DNA from: Mycoplasma leachii PG50
GTDB lineage: Bacteria > Bacillota_I > Bacilli_A > Mycoplasmatales > Mycoplasmataceae
Assembly (NCBI RefSeq): GCF_000183365.1
Contig: NC_014751.1
Coordinates: forward strand, 496,001 to 560,000
DNA: 64,000 nt
Direction: 5' to 3'
The notes beneath the pieces were generated by a model. The model was not told the origin of the DNA, made no database searches, and saw nothing but the letters and a program-made list of their open reading frames with translations. Both the position numbers and the translations under genes were made by a program. Position 1 is the stretch's first letter. Each line of letters opens with the position of its first letter. Positions 9,034 through 20,356 of this stretch are shown one piece after another.

Positions 9034-9901
9034 TATAAAAAAATATTTATCTATTGATATTGGTGGAACTTCTATAAAATATGGTGTCTTTAATCAAGAT
9101 TTAAAACCTATATTTATTAATAGTATTAAAACTATTCCTATAAAAGATGAATTAATTAAACAATTAATTGATATTATCAGTTCTAATTTACCACTTGATG
9201 GTATAGGAATAGCGACTGCTGGAGTTGTTGATAAAAACGGAGTGATTAAATTTGCAAATCAAAATATTAAAAATTATTCTAATTTTGACTTAAAAACTTA
9301 TATAAAAGATTTTTTAATTAATTATAAAAATTTAGTTCCAATTGAAATTATTAATGATGCTAATAGTGCTAGTTATATTGAATATGTTAATGATAAAGAA
9401 ATTAAAAATAGTATCACACTAACTCTAGGAACTGGAGTTGGTATGGGGATCATTTTAAATGAAAAACTTTTTTTAGGAAATAATGGTATAGCTGGAGAAA
9501 TTGGAGCAATTAAAAATTCAAATAAAATTCTTGATACAGAATTATCTTGATCTAAATTTATTGAAAAATTAAATCAACAAAAGCATAATTATAATTCTAG
9601 TGATATTTGAACTTTATATAATCAAAATGATTTTTATAAAGAACAAATAGATATTTATTTAGATAAATTAGTTAATTTATTATGCACAATTTCTTATTTA
9701 TTATCTCCAGAAGTAATTTATATTGGTGGTGGATTTAGTTATTGTGGTGAACAAATTTTAGAATTAATAAATGCTAAATTTAAAAAAGAATTTATATTTT
9801 ATAATATTAATACAATACAAATAAAATACACTTTAAATAAAAATGACTCTGGTATTTTAGGAGTTTTACATTTATTAGTTGATAAACATTTTAAAAATTA
9901 G
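9026..9901 (+). CDS. nanK: ROK family kinase, probable N-acetylmannosamine kinase
   Basis: 291 residues. The ATP phosphate-binding motif SIDIGGTSIKYGVF is at the N-terminus. The sugar-binding EIINDANSASYIEY segment and the second phosphate motif LTLGTGVGMGII follow. EVIYIGGGFSYCG is near the C-terminus. The position directly after nanA/NanQ supports ManNAc as substrate, giving ManNAc-6-P for NanE. The zinc-binding HxnCxCGxxGCxE signature of classical ROK kinases is absent: the corresponding region reads GIAGEIGAIKNSNK. Two in-frame TGA codons are Trp. Confidence 0.85.
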
Positions 9902-9908
9902 AATTTAT

Positions 9909-9936
9909 AACCTCTAATTAAATTAGAGGTTTTGTT
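9909..9936 (+). terminator. terminator after nanK
   Basis: Perfect 10-bp stem AACCTCTAAT (9909-9918) / ATTAGAGGTT (9922-9931) with a 3-base loop and a following T-rich tract. It lies between nanK and nanE, so nanE may depend on readthrough or its own promoter. Confidence 0.85.
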
Positions 9937-9980
9937 TTATAATAATTTAGAAAGTTATTTATTTTTTAAGAAGGGTTAAT

Positions 9981-10661
9981 ATGGATTTAATTAATCAAAT
10001 TAAAAATACATTAATTGTTTCTTGTCAAGCAATCGATGATGAACCTTTAAATGATAGTTATGTTTTAAGCAAAATGGCTTATGCACTAGTTTTAGGCGGA
10101 TCTAAAGTATTAAGATTAAGTCAAGTTGAACATATTAAAGCAGTTAAGAAAGTTGTAGATGTTCCAATTATTGGTTTAATTAAAAAACGTTATGACAATA
10201 GTGAAGTTTTTATTACTCCAACAATTAAAGAAGTAGATCAATTAGTTGATTTAAAAGTAGACATTATTGCTCTTGATGCTACTTTAAGAACTAGACCTGA
10301 TCAAGATTTAACAACTTTAGTTAAAACAATTAAAACAAAATATCCTAATCAATTATTAATGGCTGATTGTTCTAGTGTAGAAGATGCTATTAATGCTCAG
10401 AATTTAGGATTTGATTTAATAGGTTCGACTTTAAGAGGTTGTACAAGCCAAACAAAAGGACATAACAATTTAGAAAATGATTATCAATTTTTAAGAGATT
10501 TAAAAAAAGTAATTACAAAACCAATTATTGCTGAAGGTGGAATATGAACTCCACAACAAGCAAAAGAAATTTTAAATTTAGGAATACATAGTGTTGTTGT
10601 TGGAACTGCTATAACTAGATTACATTTAATTGTTAAATATTGAAACGATATTTTAAAATAA
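9981..10661 (+). CDS. nanE: N-acetylmannosamine-6-phosphate 2-epimerase
   Basis: 226 residues, TIM-barrel NanE family. SCQAIDDEPLND near the start, VPIIGLIKKRYDNSEVFITP, the LMADCSSVEDA segment and TLRGCTSQTKGHN are family hallmarks, and IAEGGIWTPQQAKEIL contains an in-frame TGA read as Trp. It converts ManNAc-6-P to GlcNAc-6-P, which NagA (29.8 kb in this window) deacetylates. AAGAAGGG precedes the start. Confidence 0.93.
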
Positions 10662-10701
10662 ATTTATATGAACAAATATTTTAATTTTGTTTTTTTTATT
10701 T

Positions 10702-10727
10702 AGACTATAATATATAGTCTTTTTTTA
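10702..10727 (+). terminator. terminator after nanE
   Basis: AGACTATA (10702-10709) pairs perfectly with TATAGTCT (10713-10720), followed by T7. Confidence 0.85.
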
Positions 10728-10815
10728 AGATAAATAATTTAACTATATTTATAGCTAAGATGATAAATGATTATTATATTTGATTTATTATATTATTATA
10801 TTAGGAGTGCATATT

Positions 10816-12165
10816 ATGAAAGTCGATGAAAAAGAATTAATATCTAAATATTTTGATCAAGCATTAAATGAAACAATGAAAGTTGTGTCTATTCCTTCTT
10901 TTTTAACTGCTCCAACAAAAGATGCTCCTTATGGAAAAGGTTGTAAAGAGGTATTAGATTATGTAATTGATCTAGCTAATAATTTAGGTTTTCAAACTTA
11001 TAAAGATATTAATAATAAATACGGATTTGTTGATTATGGAACTGGAGAGAAATTATTTGTAATTTTAGCTCACTTAGATGTAGTTCCACCAGGAAATATT
11101 GAACAATGAGTTACTGATCCTTTCACACCAATTATCAAAGATAATAAATTAATTGGAAGAGGAACTTTTGATGATAAAGGTCCTGCTATGATGAATTTAT
11201 TTGCCCTAAAATATTTAAAGGATCATAATTATATATCTTCAAAATATAAAATTAGACTAATTTTTGGATTAACTGAAGAAACTACATGAGATTCAATTGA
11301 AACTTATGTTAAAGATCATGGGATTGCTGATTTAGGATATACTCCAGATGGTGAATTTCCTGTTGTTTATGCTGAAAAATGAATTGCTGATTTAGATATT
11401 GTTTCTAATGAAGAAACTGATATTCAAATTAGTGGTGGAGCTGCTTATAATGTAGTTTGTGACACTGTTTGATATAAAGGACCAAAAATTAAAGAAATAC
11501 AAGAATATCTAAATAAAAATGATATAACAACTAAAATTGAAAATGATAAGTTAATTGTTCAAGGAAAAGCCGGGCATGGTAGTTTACCTTGATATGGAAT
11601 TAATGCAGCAACTTGATTAGCTAAAAGTATGTATGAAAATGATGTTCATCATAAAATTATAGATTATTTAGCTAATGATGTACATTTAGACTTTAATCTA
11701 AAAAATGTTTTTGGTGATATTTCTGATGAGACTGGTGAACTTACTCAAAACGTTGGAATTATTCAAATTAAAAATAAAGATTCTAAAATTTGTTTAAATT
11801 TTAGAATCCCTGTATTCACTAATCCAAATCAAATTTTCATTCCAACATTAACTAAGTATTTAGAAAAAATTAATTTATCTTTAGAAGTTAAAAAGATTGA
11901 TAATAGTTTGTATGTTCATCAAGATTCTGATTTAATTAAAAAAATTATGAAAGTTTATCAAGAAGTAACTCAAGACTACAAGGCAAAACCTATAGCTATT
12001 GGTGGTGGAACATATGCTAAAGCTATGCCTAATGTTGTAGCTTTTGGTGCAGAATTTGATATTGAAAATTCAACAATGCATGCTTACAATGAGTATGTTA
12101 AAATTGATGATCTAAAAAAAATGTTAGAAATTTATACTAAAGCTATTGTTTTACTAACTGAATAA
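10816..12165 (+). CDS. pepV: M20 family dipeptidase, PepV type
   Basis: 449 residues. The start at 10816 was chosen because TTAGGAG lies 9 bases upstream. An in-frame ATG at 10780 has no Shine-Dalgarno. Metal ligands of the M20 family are visible in order: His/Asp in ILAHLDVVPPGN, Asp in GTFDDKGPAMM, the catalytic Glu pair in GLTEETTWDS, and GGGTYAKAMPN near the C-terminus. PepV cleaves dipeptides and some tripeptides in the cytoplasm with two zinc ions, giving amino acids from imported peptides. Many Trp are TGA-encoded. Confidence 0.9.
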
Positions 12166-12217
12166 ATTGGATCTGATGTTTTTATTTTTTATATATAGAT
12201 ATTAAAAAGAAAGAGAT

Positions 12218-12658
12218 ATGATGAAAAAATATTTATTTAATTTATTAACTATAATTTATATGTTTATGATCGTTATAATTGCAAATGAATCATTTGGTTA
12301 TGGTCATAATGCTCAACTACACTTACTAGGTAGAGTTAATCCTGCTTATGGTTTAGCTGTAAGTGGAATTGTTTTAAGTTCATTATTATTAGTTATTCCT
12401 TTTTTACTAACTTTTGTTAAACAAACTAGAAAAGTAGAAAAAATTTTATTTATAACTAATTTTGTAATTTTTGTTATTACTATAGTTTTATTATTTTTAG
12501 CAATCATATTTTTTATGGTTAATAAAATAGGCGCTATTGGATCACATATTGGAATTATTGTTTTATATTTAACTGTAGTTGGTATAGTTTGTCAAAATTA
12601 TTCTAATATTTTTAAAATTAAACTAAATAAAAAGAATAAACTAAATACAGATAAATAA
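12218..12658 (+). CDS. hypothetical four-span membrane protein
   Basis: 146 residues with four hydrophobic segments, roughly residues 5-22, 45-65, 75-100 and 108-127, and a Lys/Asn-rich tail. The loop after span 1 (NESFGYGHNAQLHLLGR) is the only polar extracytoplasmic or cytoplasmic region of note. The family is not recognised. Two adjacent ATGs (12218 and 12221) follow an AGAAAGAGA sequence, and either could be used. It lies between pepV and udk on the same strand. Confidence 0.6.
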   Translation: MMKKYLFNLLTIIYMFMIVIIANESFGYGHNAQLHLLGRVNPAYGLAVSGIVLSSLLLVIPFLLTFVKQTRKVEKILFITNFVIFVITIVLLFLAIIFFMVNKIGAIGSHIGIIVLYLTVVGIVCQNYSNIFKIKLNKKNKLNTDK

Positions 12659-12681
12659 AATAATGATTATTAAGGAGAAAT

Positions 12682-13305
12682 ATGAGTAAAAAAGTTAGCA
12701 TTATTTTAATAGCTGGTGGTAGTGCTAGTGGAAAAACAACTATTGCTAGTAAAATAGCTAATGAGATTTTAAAAGATAAATCTGTAGAACATATTTCAAT
12801 GGATAATTACTATAAAGATTTTACTAACTTATCTTTAGAGCAAAGAAACCATATTAATTTTGATCACCCAAATTCAATTGATATTGATCTTTTAATTAAA
12901 GATTTAAAACAACTTTTAAAAAGACATGATATTTTTGTTCCAACTTATGATTATAAAAAACATATTAGAACAAATAAAGAAAAACTAATTAAAGCTAGTG
13001 ATGTTATTATAGTTGATGGCATCTTTTCATTACATTTTGAAAAATTACGCGAACTTGGAGATATTAAAATATTTGTAAAAACTCCTGATGATTTAAGATT
13101 TATTAGAAGATTAGTCAGAGATATAAAAGAGCGTAATAGAACTATTGAAAGTGTTATTGATCAATACTTAACTGATGTTAAACCTATGCATGATCTTTTT
13201 ATAGAACAAACTATTGATTATGCAGATATTGTAATACCATTTAAAAAAGGAAATGATGTAGCTATTGATATAGTTGCTTCAAAAATTAAAGACTTATTAA
13301 ATTAA
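12682..13305 (+). CDS. udk: uridine kinase
   Basis: 207 residues. The Walker A motif GGSASGKTT is near the N-terminus, then SMDNYYKDF, the substrate-binding NFDHPNSID motif, PTYDYKKHIRT, VDGIFSLH (Walker B-like) and RRLVRDIKERNRT. All are standard Udk features in the right order. The enzyme phosphorylates uridine and cytidine for pyrimidine salvage. AAGGAGAA precedes the ATG at 12682. Confidence 0.95.
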   Translation: MSKKVSIILIAGGSASGKTTIASKIANEILKDKSVEHISMDNYYKDFTNLSLEQRNHINFDHPNSIDIDLLIKDLKQLLKRHDIFVPTYDYKKHIRTNKEKLIKASDVIIVDGIFSLHFEKLRELGDIKIFVKTPDDLRFIRRLVRDIKERNRTIESVIDQYLTDVKPMHDLFIEQTIDYADIVIPFKKGNDVAIDIVASKIKDLLN

Positions 13306-13340
13306 AATTACTTAATAAAAAACAAAATAAGTATTATTTA

Positions 13341-13374
13341 AAAAGCGTTACTAAAAAAAGTAACGCTTTTTTAT
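13341..13374 (+). terminator. bidirectional terminator between udk and the C1-like protease
   Basis: AAAAGCGTTAC (13341-13351) and GTAACGCTTTT (13360-13370) form an 11-bp stem with an 8-base A-rich loop. T runs follow on the plus strand, and the stem is symmetric enough to serve the convergent minus-strand gene ending at 13385. Confidence 0.88.
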
Positions 13375-13384
13375 ATCTAATTAT

Positions 13385-16123
13385 TTATTTGATATGTTTT
13401 TTATTTTTGTTTTTAATTATAATTATGATTATTGTAATTATAGTTATTAAATTAATAGGTAAAATTATTGGTAAAACTATAATTAAAATATTTTTACTTT
13501 TATTTTTTTGTAAGTTATATTTTTCAAGATTAATTTTAATTATTGAAGAAGAATCATGATTAAGATCATCTTTATATTTAAAATAAACTATTTTATTAAA
13601 AGGAATTTCTAATTTATCAAGTGAATGATATTCTTTAAATACTTTATTATCATATGAGTATAAAACTTTATTATCAAATATTAATTTATCTTTATTTATA
13701 ATTGATGATTCTGAAACCTTTTTTGGTTTTATTGATCATTTAAATTCTAATTTGTTTTTATTATTATTAAATACATAATTAGTATCAATAATTTCTAATA
13801 TTGTTATATAGTTTCCTGAATTAATATGTTCATTATTAGTTATTTTTATAATATTTTTATCAATTGGTGTATCAAATTCTAGTTTGTGGTAGTTTTTATC
13901 ATATATAAATGTATTTTCTAGTTTAGGTTTGATATTTATTATTCTTTTTACAGGATTGATATGAAAATCAAGATTATATGTTTTGTTATCATATTCAAAT
14001 TCTAAAATAATTTTATTGTCATTATATTTTATTGTATCAATATATTCATTATTAATATTTTTAATTTTTACATTTGGTTTTATATGTTTTATTTGGTTAT
14101 TATTTATTATTTTAATATCAAATTCATCATTAATTTTTTGATTTGTTAAATAGTCTTTTTTAATATTATTTATTATTAAAATTGGTTCTTCTTCTTTAAA
14201 TACAGGTTTAATAATAATTGGTGTATTATATGTTTGATTATTAGTTTTATGTTTATTACCTATATAATTTAAATTTAATACATTAGTTTTTAAACTATTT
14301 ATAATTTCATATGATATATAGTACTTATTTTTAGATTGATCAAATAATAGATCTTGTTCTTCTCCGTTTTTATTTATATATACATATTTTAAAAACTTTA
14401 AATTATTATTTGTAGGTGTGTCTAAATACTTTTTATCAAAATAACTATTTTTAAAAAAAGGAATTTCATTAGCTAAATTTTTAATTTTAGTATTATTTGT
14501 TAAATAAATTTTTGCAAAATAATAATTAATATTATTATCTAGTCTATAAAATTGATACTTATTTGAAGCTATTTTTTTATTATCTACATATTTATCTATA
14601 TCTAATTGAAATTCATTTTGATCTTTATTTAAAATATTTTCAGGTTTTAAGATATCTTTTTGATTTATTTTATAGCTTATTTTATCTTTTTTATCACTAT
14701 AAAGATAAAGAGGTTTGTATTCAAAATTAAGATTATTATTTTTATCTATAAGAATTACAGGTAAATTGTCATTTGCAACAAAACTATTATAGTTATGAAA
14801 AACTAAATGTTGTTTGTTATTATAATCTCAATATGAGTTAGCTGAAATTGTATTTGTTTGATCTAAAAGATAAATTTGTCTATGTTCATGTTTAACTTTT
14901 ATTGTATTTGTTTTATCTTTTAATAAACTATATTGATAGATTAGTTTAACTGTATAACTACCAGATTTTAATTTATCTTTACTTTGAATAGTTATTTTAT
15001 TTTGATCAGAATTTATTTTAAATAAATCAGAAACATCAAGATCATTTAAATAAACATAAGCATTAATATTATAGAGTTTAGCAAGATTATTATTAATTTG
15101 ATATTCTATTTTTACATCTTGAGTTGTATTAAAAATATTTGTGTTTTTTGCTTTTGAACTATAGTTTTTTTGACCATAATTTTTTGTATTGTAATAATTA
15201 GAAAATTCGTTATTAAAATTATTATTACTTTTTGAAATTAATAATTTATCACCAATATATTCGTACCCATTTAAATCATTAATAATTGCTTTAGAATTAT
15301 AAGGTAAAAAATTTATCCCATCATTATTACTATAATAACCATCACTATTTAAAACAATAAAAGCCCCTTTAGAATTATCACTAGCTAAATATTGATCATC
15401 TCACCCAATAATACTTACAGCATGTGTATTTATTTTACTAGTATAAATTAGTTCATGAACTTTAGTTTTATTATTAGTTTTTATACTAATATGTTTGTAG
15501 TTTTGATTTTCTTTAGTAGCATAGTTTTTAATTGGAACAAATAATGAACCATTATTTACTATATGTTTTTTTATATTTAAAAGATCGTATCTATTAAATC
15601 TAACATCTTTTACTTGATCTCTAAATGATTTAATGTTTTTAGAATTATATATTTTTTGTAATCAAGTTTTATATTCACCTTTATTTGGTACATAATATAA
15701 ATCACCAAGCTTAAAATCAGATTCAAAAGCAATTCCATTTTCTTTAATTAGTTGATCATAATCAAAAAACCAAGCACCACCACCAATTAGATCTTTTTGA
15801 TTAATTGAAATGCTTGCTTCTGATAAATCATACATTTCATTATTATTAATCATTAATGAAGTTTCTAATGATTTTGTAGCACTAAAATCTCAACACAACC
15901 CAGTATTATATTGATATTGATTAAATAAAATATAATCATCTCTTAAAGAATAATATGATCTATTTTCTTTTGATAAATTAGTATTATTTGAAGTATTAGT
16001 AATCATTTTATTAACATAAGTTATGTTAATATTTTGATTTGTTTTTAAAAATATAAAAAAAATAACAACAGATATTATTATTGATTGTAATAATAAAATA
16101 ATTTTTTTATTAGTTTTGTTCAT
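13385..16123 (-). CDS. membrane-anchored papain-like (C1 type) cysteine protease
   Basis: 912 residues with an uncleaved-looking N-terminal span (about residues 8-27) and a C-terminal span followed by a basic tail (KNKNKKHIK). Between them, residues 70-265 carry a papain-type triad: Cys77-Trp78 in NTGLCWDFSATKSLE, His234 in THAVSIIGWDD, and Asn259 in FIVLNSDGYYS (NSDG in place of the usual NSWG). The remaining 600 or so residues are Asn/Lys/Tyr-rich, look beta-strand-like and resemble no domain I can name. They may be Ig-like stalk modules. Anchoring at both ends suggests an ectoenzyme. The family call rests on the triad motifs, order and spacing. At least ten Trp are TGA. The gene stands alone on its strand. 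Confidence 0.75.
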
Positions 16124-16270
16124 AATCTTATTAGTAATTTAAATTAAAATTGTAAATTAATTTTATAATTCTAAGTTTTTTATTTAAATAGTAGTTTTAA
16201 TATTTATTATATTTTAAATTTATAATTTATATATCTACTTTTAGTACTAATTATACAACATAGGAGAAAG

Positions 16271-17491
16271 ATGTTTAACAAAACTATTATTCATATAGAT
16301 ATGGATGCTTTTTTTGCAAGTTGTATGCAGCTAAAACATCCTGAATTAAAAAATAAACCTGTAGTAATTTCTAATAGTTTTGATAAATCTATTATTTCAA
16401 CAGCTAGTTATGAGGCTAGAAAATATAATATTAAAGCAGCTATGCCTTTATTTAAAGCAAAAAAACTTTATCCTCAAATTATAAGTGTTAAACCAGATAT
16501 GATTTTTATTAATAATATTTCATATCAAATTTGAGATTTTATAAAAAATAATTATACTAATAAAATTGAAGTTGCTTCAATTGATGAAGCTTATTTAGAT
16601 GTAAGTGATTTAGTTAAAAATACAAGTGTACTTATACTAGCTAAAAATATTCAAAAAGATATTTATGATCAATTTAATCTAACTTGTTCAATTGGAATTG
16701 GGTTTAATAGATTTAGTGCTAAAATGTCAACTAGTTTAGATAAACCAAACGGAATTACTTTAACAACAACTAGTAATTTTAAAGATAGCATTTGGCCTAT
16801 TTCAATTAATAAAATGTATGGTTTTGGTCAATCAGCAGCTAAACTTTTAAATAATACAAAAATTAAAACTATTAAAGATTTAGCTTTATTAAGTGATGTT
16901 GAAGTTTATCAATTATTAAATAAAAAAGGTCTAGCTTTAAAAAAAGAAGCTTTAGGTTTAGGTAGTGATTATATTAATTATTTATCAAATGATTATAAAA
17001 GTATTTCAAAAGAAACAACTTTAAATACACCAATTTATCAATATGATGAAATAGAAACTATTATTTTAAATTTATCTAAATTTATTTCATATAAATTACA
17101 CAAAAATCAATTATTATGTAAAACTATTGAAATTAAAATTAGATATAAAATTGATGAAAAACTTTTTGATAAACAAAAAAACTTAGCAAGTAGACACAAA
17201 CAAATTACTTTAAAAAACCATACTAATGATTTTGAAAAAATCTATAATAGTGCATTAGATTGTTTTTATAGTTTATATGAACAAAATAAAGGAATTTTGT
17301 TAATTGGAGTAGGTGTTAGCAAACTAATTCATAAAAATCAAAATTGAGTACAACTTGATATTGAAAATCAAACCAAAGTTGATAAAAATCAAATAGATAA
17401 TGCTTTAAAAATAGAAAATATGATTTTTGATATTAATAAAAAATTTAAAAAACCAGTTATTTTTAAAGCTAAAGATTTAAAAAAAATCTAG
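16271..17491 (+). CDS. dinB: Y-family DNA polymerase IV
   Basis: 406 residues. The catalytic IHIDMDAFFASCMQ at the N-terminus, YEARKYNIKAAMP fingers motif and VASIDEAYLDVSD (catalytic Asp-Glu) define the Y family. The helix-hairpin-helix region (MYGFGQSAAKLLNN) and little-finger domain follow. It performs error-prone translesion synthesis. AGGAGAAAG stands directly before the ATG. The end converges with yqeH, with only 12 bases between the stop codons. Confidence 0.93.
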
Positions 17492-17505
17492 CTAATAACT
17501 GGTTT
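17450..17505 (-). terminator. inverted repeat spanning the dinB/yqeH convergent ends
   Basis: AAACCAGTTATT (17450-17461) and AATAACTGGTTT (17494-17505) are a perfect 12-bp inverted repeat with a 32-base loop. It covers the last codons of dinB, and one arm reaches the yqeH stop. On the minus strand a T-rich tract follows, so it could terminate yqeH, though the loop is long. Confidence 0.45.
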
Positions 17506-18607
17506 AAATTAAAGGTTCATTTAAACTAACTAGTACAGTTTTTTCATCTGATGGAATATTAATTTTAATAATCATTTCAGTTTCAACTTTAAAATTAATT
17601 CACCCTAATCCAGATATTGAAATATCATATCAATTGTTTAAATGTTCTTTTGTAAATTTAAATTCATAAACTTGAATTTTTTCACTATTGTTTATATATG
17701 GAATTAAGTTTTTTCTATTATTATTTCAATATCTTATAACATTTTTAGTATTAGTTCTATGTAAATTAATTTCTTTATTTGTATAAATATGAAAACTAGT
17801 TTTTTGGTTATTTGAACTTATATAATCAAATCAACATACTCCAGAAAAGAAAATAGAATTATTATTTGTTAATTGATAAGTGAATTGTTGTATTTCTTTT
17901 TTAAAATAACAATAACTTTGAAATCTTTTATTCATTAAATTAGCAATACTGTTTTTTCTACTGACTCCAGCACTATCAAAAATAGTTGTATTTGTATCTA
18001 GTTGAATTTTAATAAAATCTAAAGTAGTATTAAAAAATTTTGAAACAACTATACTTGGAATTAATTGATTTATTTCTAGCATTTTATTAATTAAACTAGA
18101 TTTACCAACATTACTTGCCCCAATAAAGTATTGTTGGTTTTTATTATTTTTAATTACTTTATTTAATAAAGGCTCAACTAAGTTGATCTTATTAGCGCTA
18201 GTTAAAAAAATCTCAACATTTTTTAAAAAACTATTTTTAAAAATATTATTAATATAATTTCTGATTTTTTCTAGTTTGATAGATTTTGGTAGTAGATCTA
18301 TTTTATTAACTACTAAAATTACTTTAAAGTCTTTAATCAAATTTTCTATTTCTAAAATTCTTGACCCAAATAAATCAAAAATATCTAAAACATAATAAAA
18401 GACTAAATTATTATTTTTATTTTCTTTAATTAAAGTTGAAATTTTATTAATAAACTCTTTATCATTAATTTCACTATCAACTAGTTGATTGTAATTTTTG
18501 ATTTTAAAACATCTTAAACAATAAGCGTGTTCAGAATCATTAACATAACCTTGCTCTAATTTATTTGTAGTTTGTAATAAACTTCCACAACCTAAACATG
18601 ATTTCAT
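17504..18607 (-). CDS. yqeH: YqeH-type circularly permuted GTPase (ribosome biogenesis)
   Basis: 367 residues. An N-terminal zinc finger (CLGCGSLLQ ... YCLRCFK) precedes a GTPase domain whose motifs appear in permuted order: G4 (VVNKIDLLPKS), G5 (TSANK), G1 (GASNVGKSSLINK), then G3-like DSAGV. This order is diagnostic for the YqeH/YlqF/YjeQ class, and the zinc finger points to YqeH, which is needed for 30S subunit assembly. The C-terminal third is a beta-rich substrate-binding domain. The start overlaps nothing and follows the upstream gene by 8 bases, suggesting an operon. Confidence 0.9.
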
Positions 18608-18615
18608 AAAAACTC

Positions 18616-19543
18616 CTAATCTTTTTTAATATATTTATTATTAGTGTTTTTAAATCTAGAAAAAGCATAAATAAACTCAATAAAATATAAAATCTTTAAT
18701 ACATCATTAAAACAATGAGTTTTAGCTAAATTAATACTTTTATTTAATATTTTAAACTCATCTAAATCCATTTTATTTAATGAAAATAATTTTAAAGCAT
18801 TGCAACAGCTTAAATAAATATCTTCAGTATCAATTAAATTATTATCATTAAAAATATCTTTAGCATAATCAATAAATTTTCTTAAACTAGGAATAGTAAT
18901 TGTATTTTCTCCCATTCAACCTTTTTGAATATTTTTAGGGTTATAAAATTGTTGATTTTTATTATCTAAATTAACAAATGATAAATGATTTAATACCTGA
19001 TAAATATCTAAACTATTAATTTTATATTCATTAGTAGTTTTATCTAATATAAATAAATCAGATTTTTTATTTTTTAATAAACTTTTATTTTGATTAATTC
19101 AAGATTCGATAATTTTTTTATCATTACTTTGACCTGCAAAAATAATTGTTTTTATATTTTTATTAATACACATATTAATAAAACTTTTTTTTAACAAATT
19201 ATATTGTTTAAAAAAATCATAAGTTTTATCATTATAATTTCTTTTTATAGATAGTGACTTAATTGCTTTACGGTTAATTCTGTTATAAATTTCTTCTAAG
19301 TTTTTTGCAAATGAGTATTGTAAAATATAAACCAAATTTACAATCTTTTTCATTATCATTATATAAAGTTGGTTGTAATTCTTCTTTATTATGACTTTTG
19401 TTAAAAAACTCAGTATCAACAATAATCGCAGGTCAACTTATTTGTTTTAATATTTTAGTTATTTCTTTTTTATTAATATAAAAATATTGATATTTATTTA
19501 AATAATATTTTTCATTTTCAACGATAATTTTATTAAAATTCAT
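18616..19543 (-). pseudogene. DEDD-type 3'-5' exonuclease-like protein, frameshifted
   Basis: The N-terminal part (start 19543, closing at 19283) and the C-terminal part (to 18616) lie in different frames. Adding one A to the A5 run at 19346-19350 (minus-strand sense) joins them into about 309 residues. The joined protein shows exonuclease-like motifs in order: IIVDTEFF (Exo I, D-x-E), IIFAGQSNDKKI (Exo II with Asp) and AKTHCFNDVLKI (Exo III, H-x4-D-like). This suggests a DEDDh-fold nuclease, a weak but ordered match. The C-terminal segment contains in-frame TGA Trp codons. It precedes yqeH by 8 bases. Either the gene is decayed, the base is a sequence error, or the run is a switch. Confidence 0.6.
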
Positions 19544-19618
19544 CTTTATCATCTTTTCTATTTATAATAATATCAAAATAAGATATTTAATATATTATTA
19601 AAATACGAAAAGGCAAAT

Positions 19619-20356
19619 ATGATAAATAATATTACTGTTAAACAGTTCTTTTTTATTACAGTACAACAACATTTAATATATAGTATTTTAGAAGAAGAAA
19701 CAAATATAGCTAAAAAAGAAAAAGCAAATAAGTTGAAAGTCAAGATTTATACTAAAGCTAAAGTCAAACCACTATTAGAAACTTGTAATAAAAAAACTAG
19801 AGATTTAGTTTTGACTCTTTTAGATTTAAATAATTGAGAAGAATTAAAAGAGTTTTTAAAAACTAAAAAAGAAAATTTTATAACTGAAAACAAAATAAAT
19901 CCACTTGAACTTTTTAAAAGCACACCAGAGTCTAATCCAACAGAAATTGTTGAAGATTTATCTAAAATCTTAACTTTAATGACTGATATTAATGTTTATT
20001 CTTTATCTTTTAATTTAATTATTGATTTAGAAAGTTTATTTCCTAAATTAGGTGAAGATGAACTAATAAGTAACACTAGTTATGATGATATTTATTATTT
20101 ATATGATAATTTATTAAATAGTCTTATAGAAAAAATAAAAGAATTACATATTAGTGGTTTTGAAGAAAATATTGATGAAATTTTAACTTTAATTAGTCAA
20201 ATTCAAGAAACTAAAGACATTTCTATTAAAAAGACATTAATTGACCAGCTCTTTTCTATTTTTGAAACCAAAAAAAGCATATTTTCTGATCAATTTATTA
20301 CTAGTTTTTTAGAAGGAAGTAGTAAAAAAAATTCTAGTTCTTTACAAAATCATTAA
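19619..20356 (+). CDS. hypothetical protein, possibly frameshifted near its C-terminus
   Basis: 245 residues as read, starting after AAAAGGC at 19619. It is mostly helical, acidic in the middle and has no membrane segment or recognised domain. Near the end, an A8 run at about 20325-20332 switches frame. With seven A the protein would continue as SSKKILVLYKIIKELIKIDF and end at 20435, about 26 residues longer, in a well-formed hydrophobic-basic pattern. As read it ends KKNSSSLQNH. The longer form looks like the ancestral one. The gene is divergent from the exonuclease-like gene and ends at a terminator. Confidence 0.55.

Noticed and set aside
10780..10815. Upstream ATG as the start of pepV
   Set aside because: The extra 12 residues (MIYYIIILGVHI) are unlike the family and lack a Shine-Dalgarno. 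The ATG at 10816 has AGGAG at good spacing.
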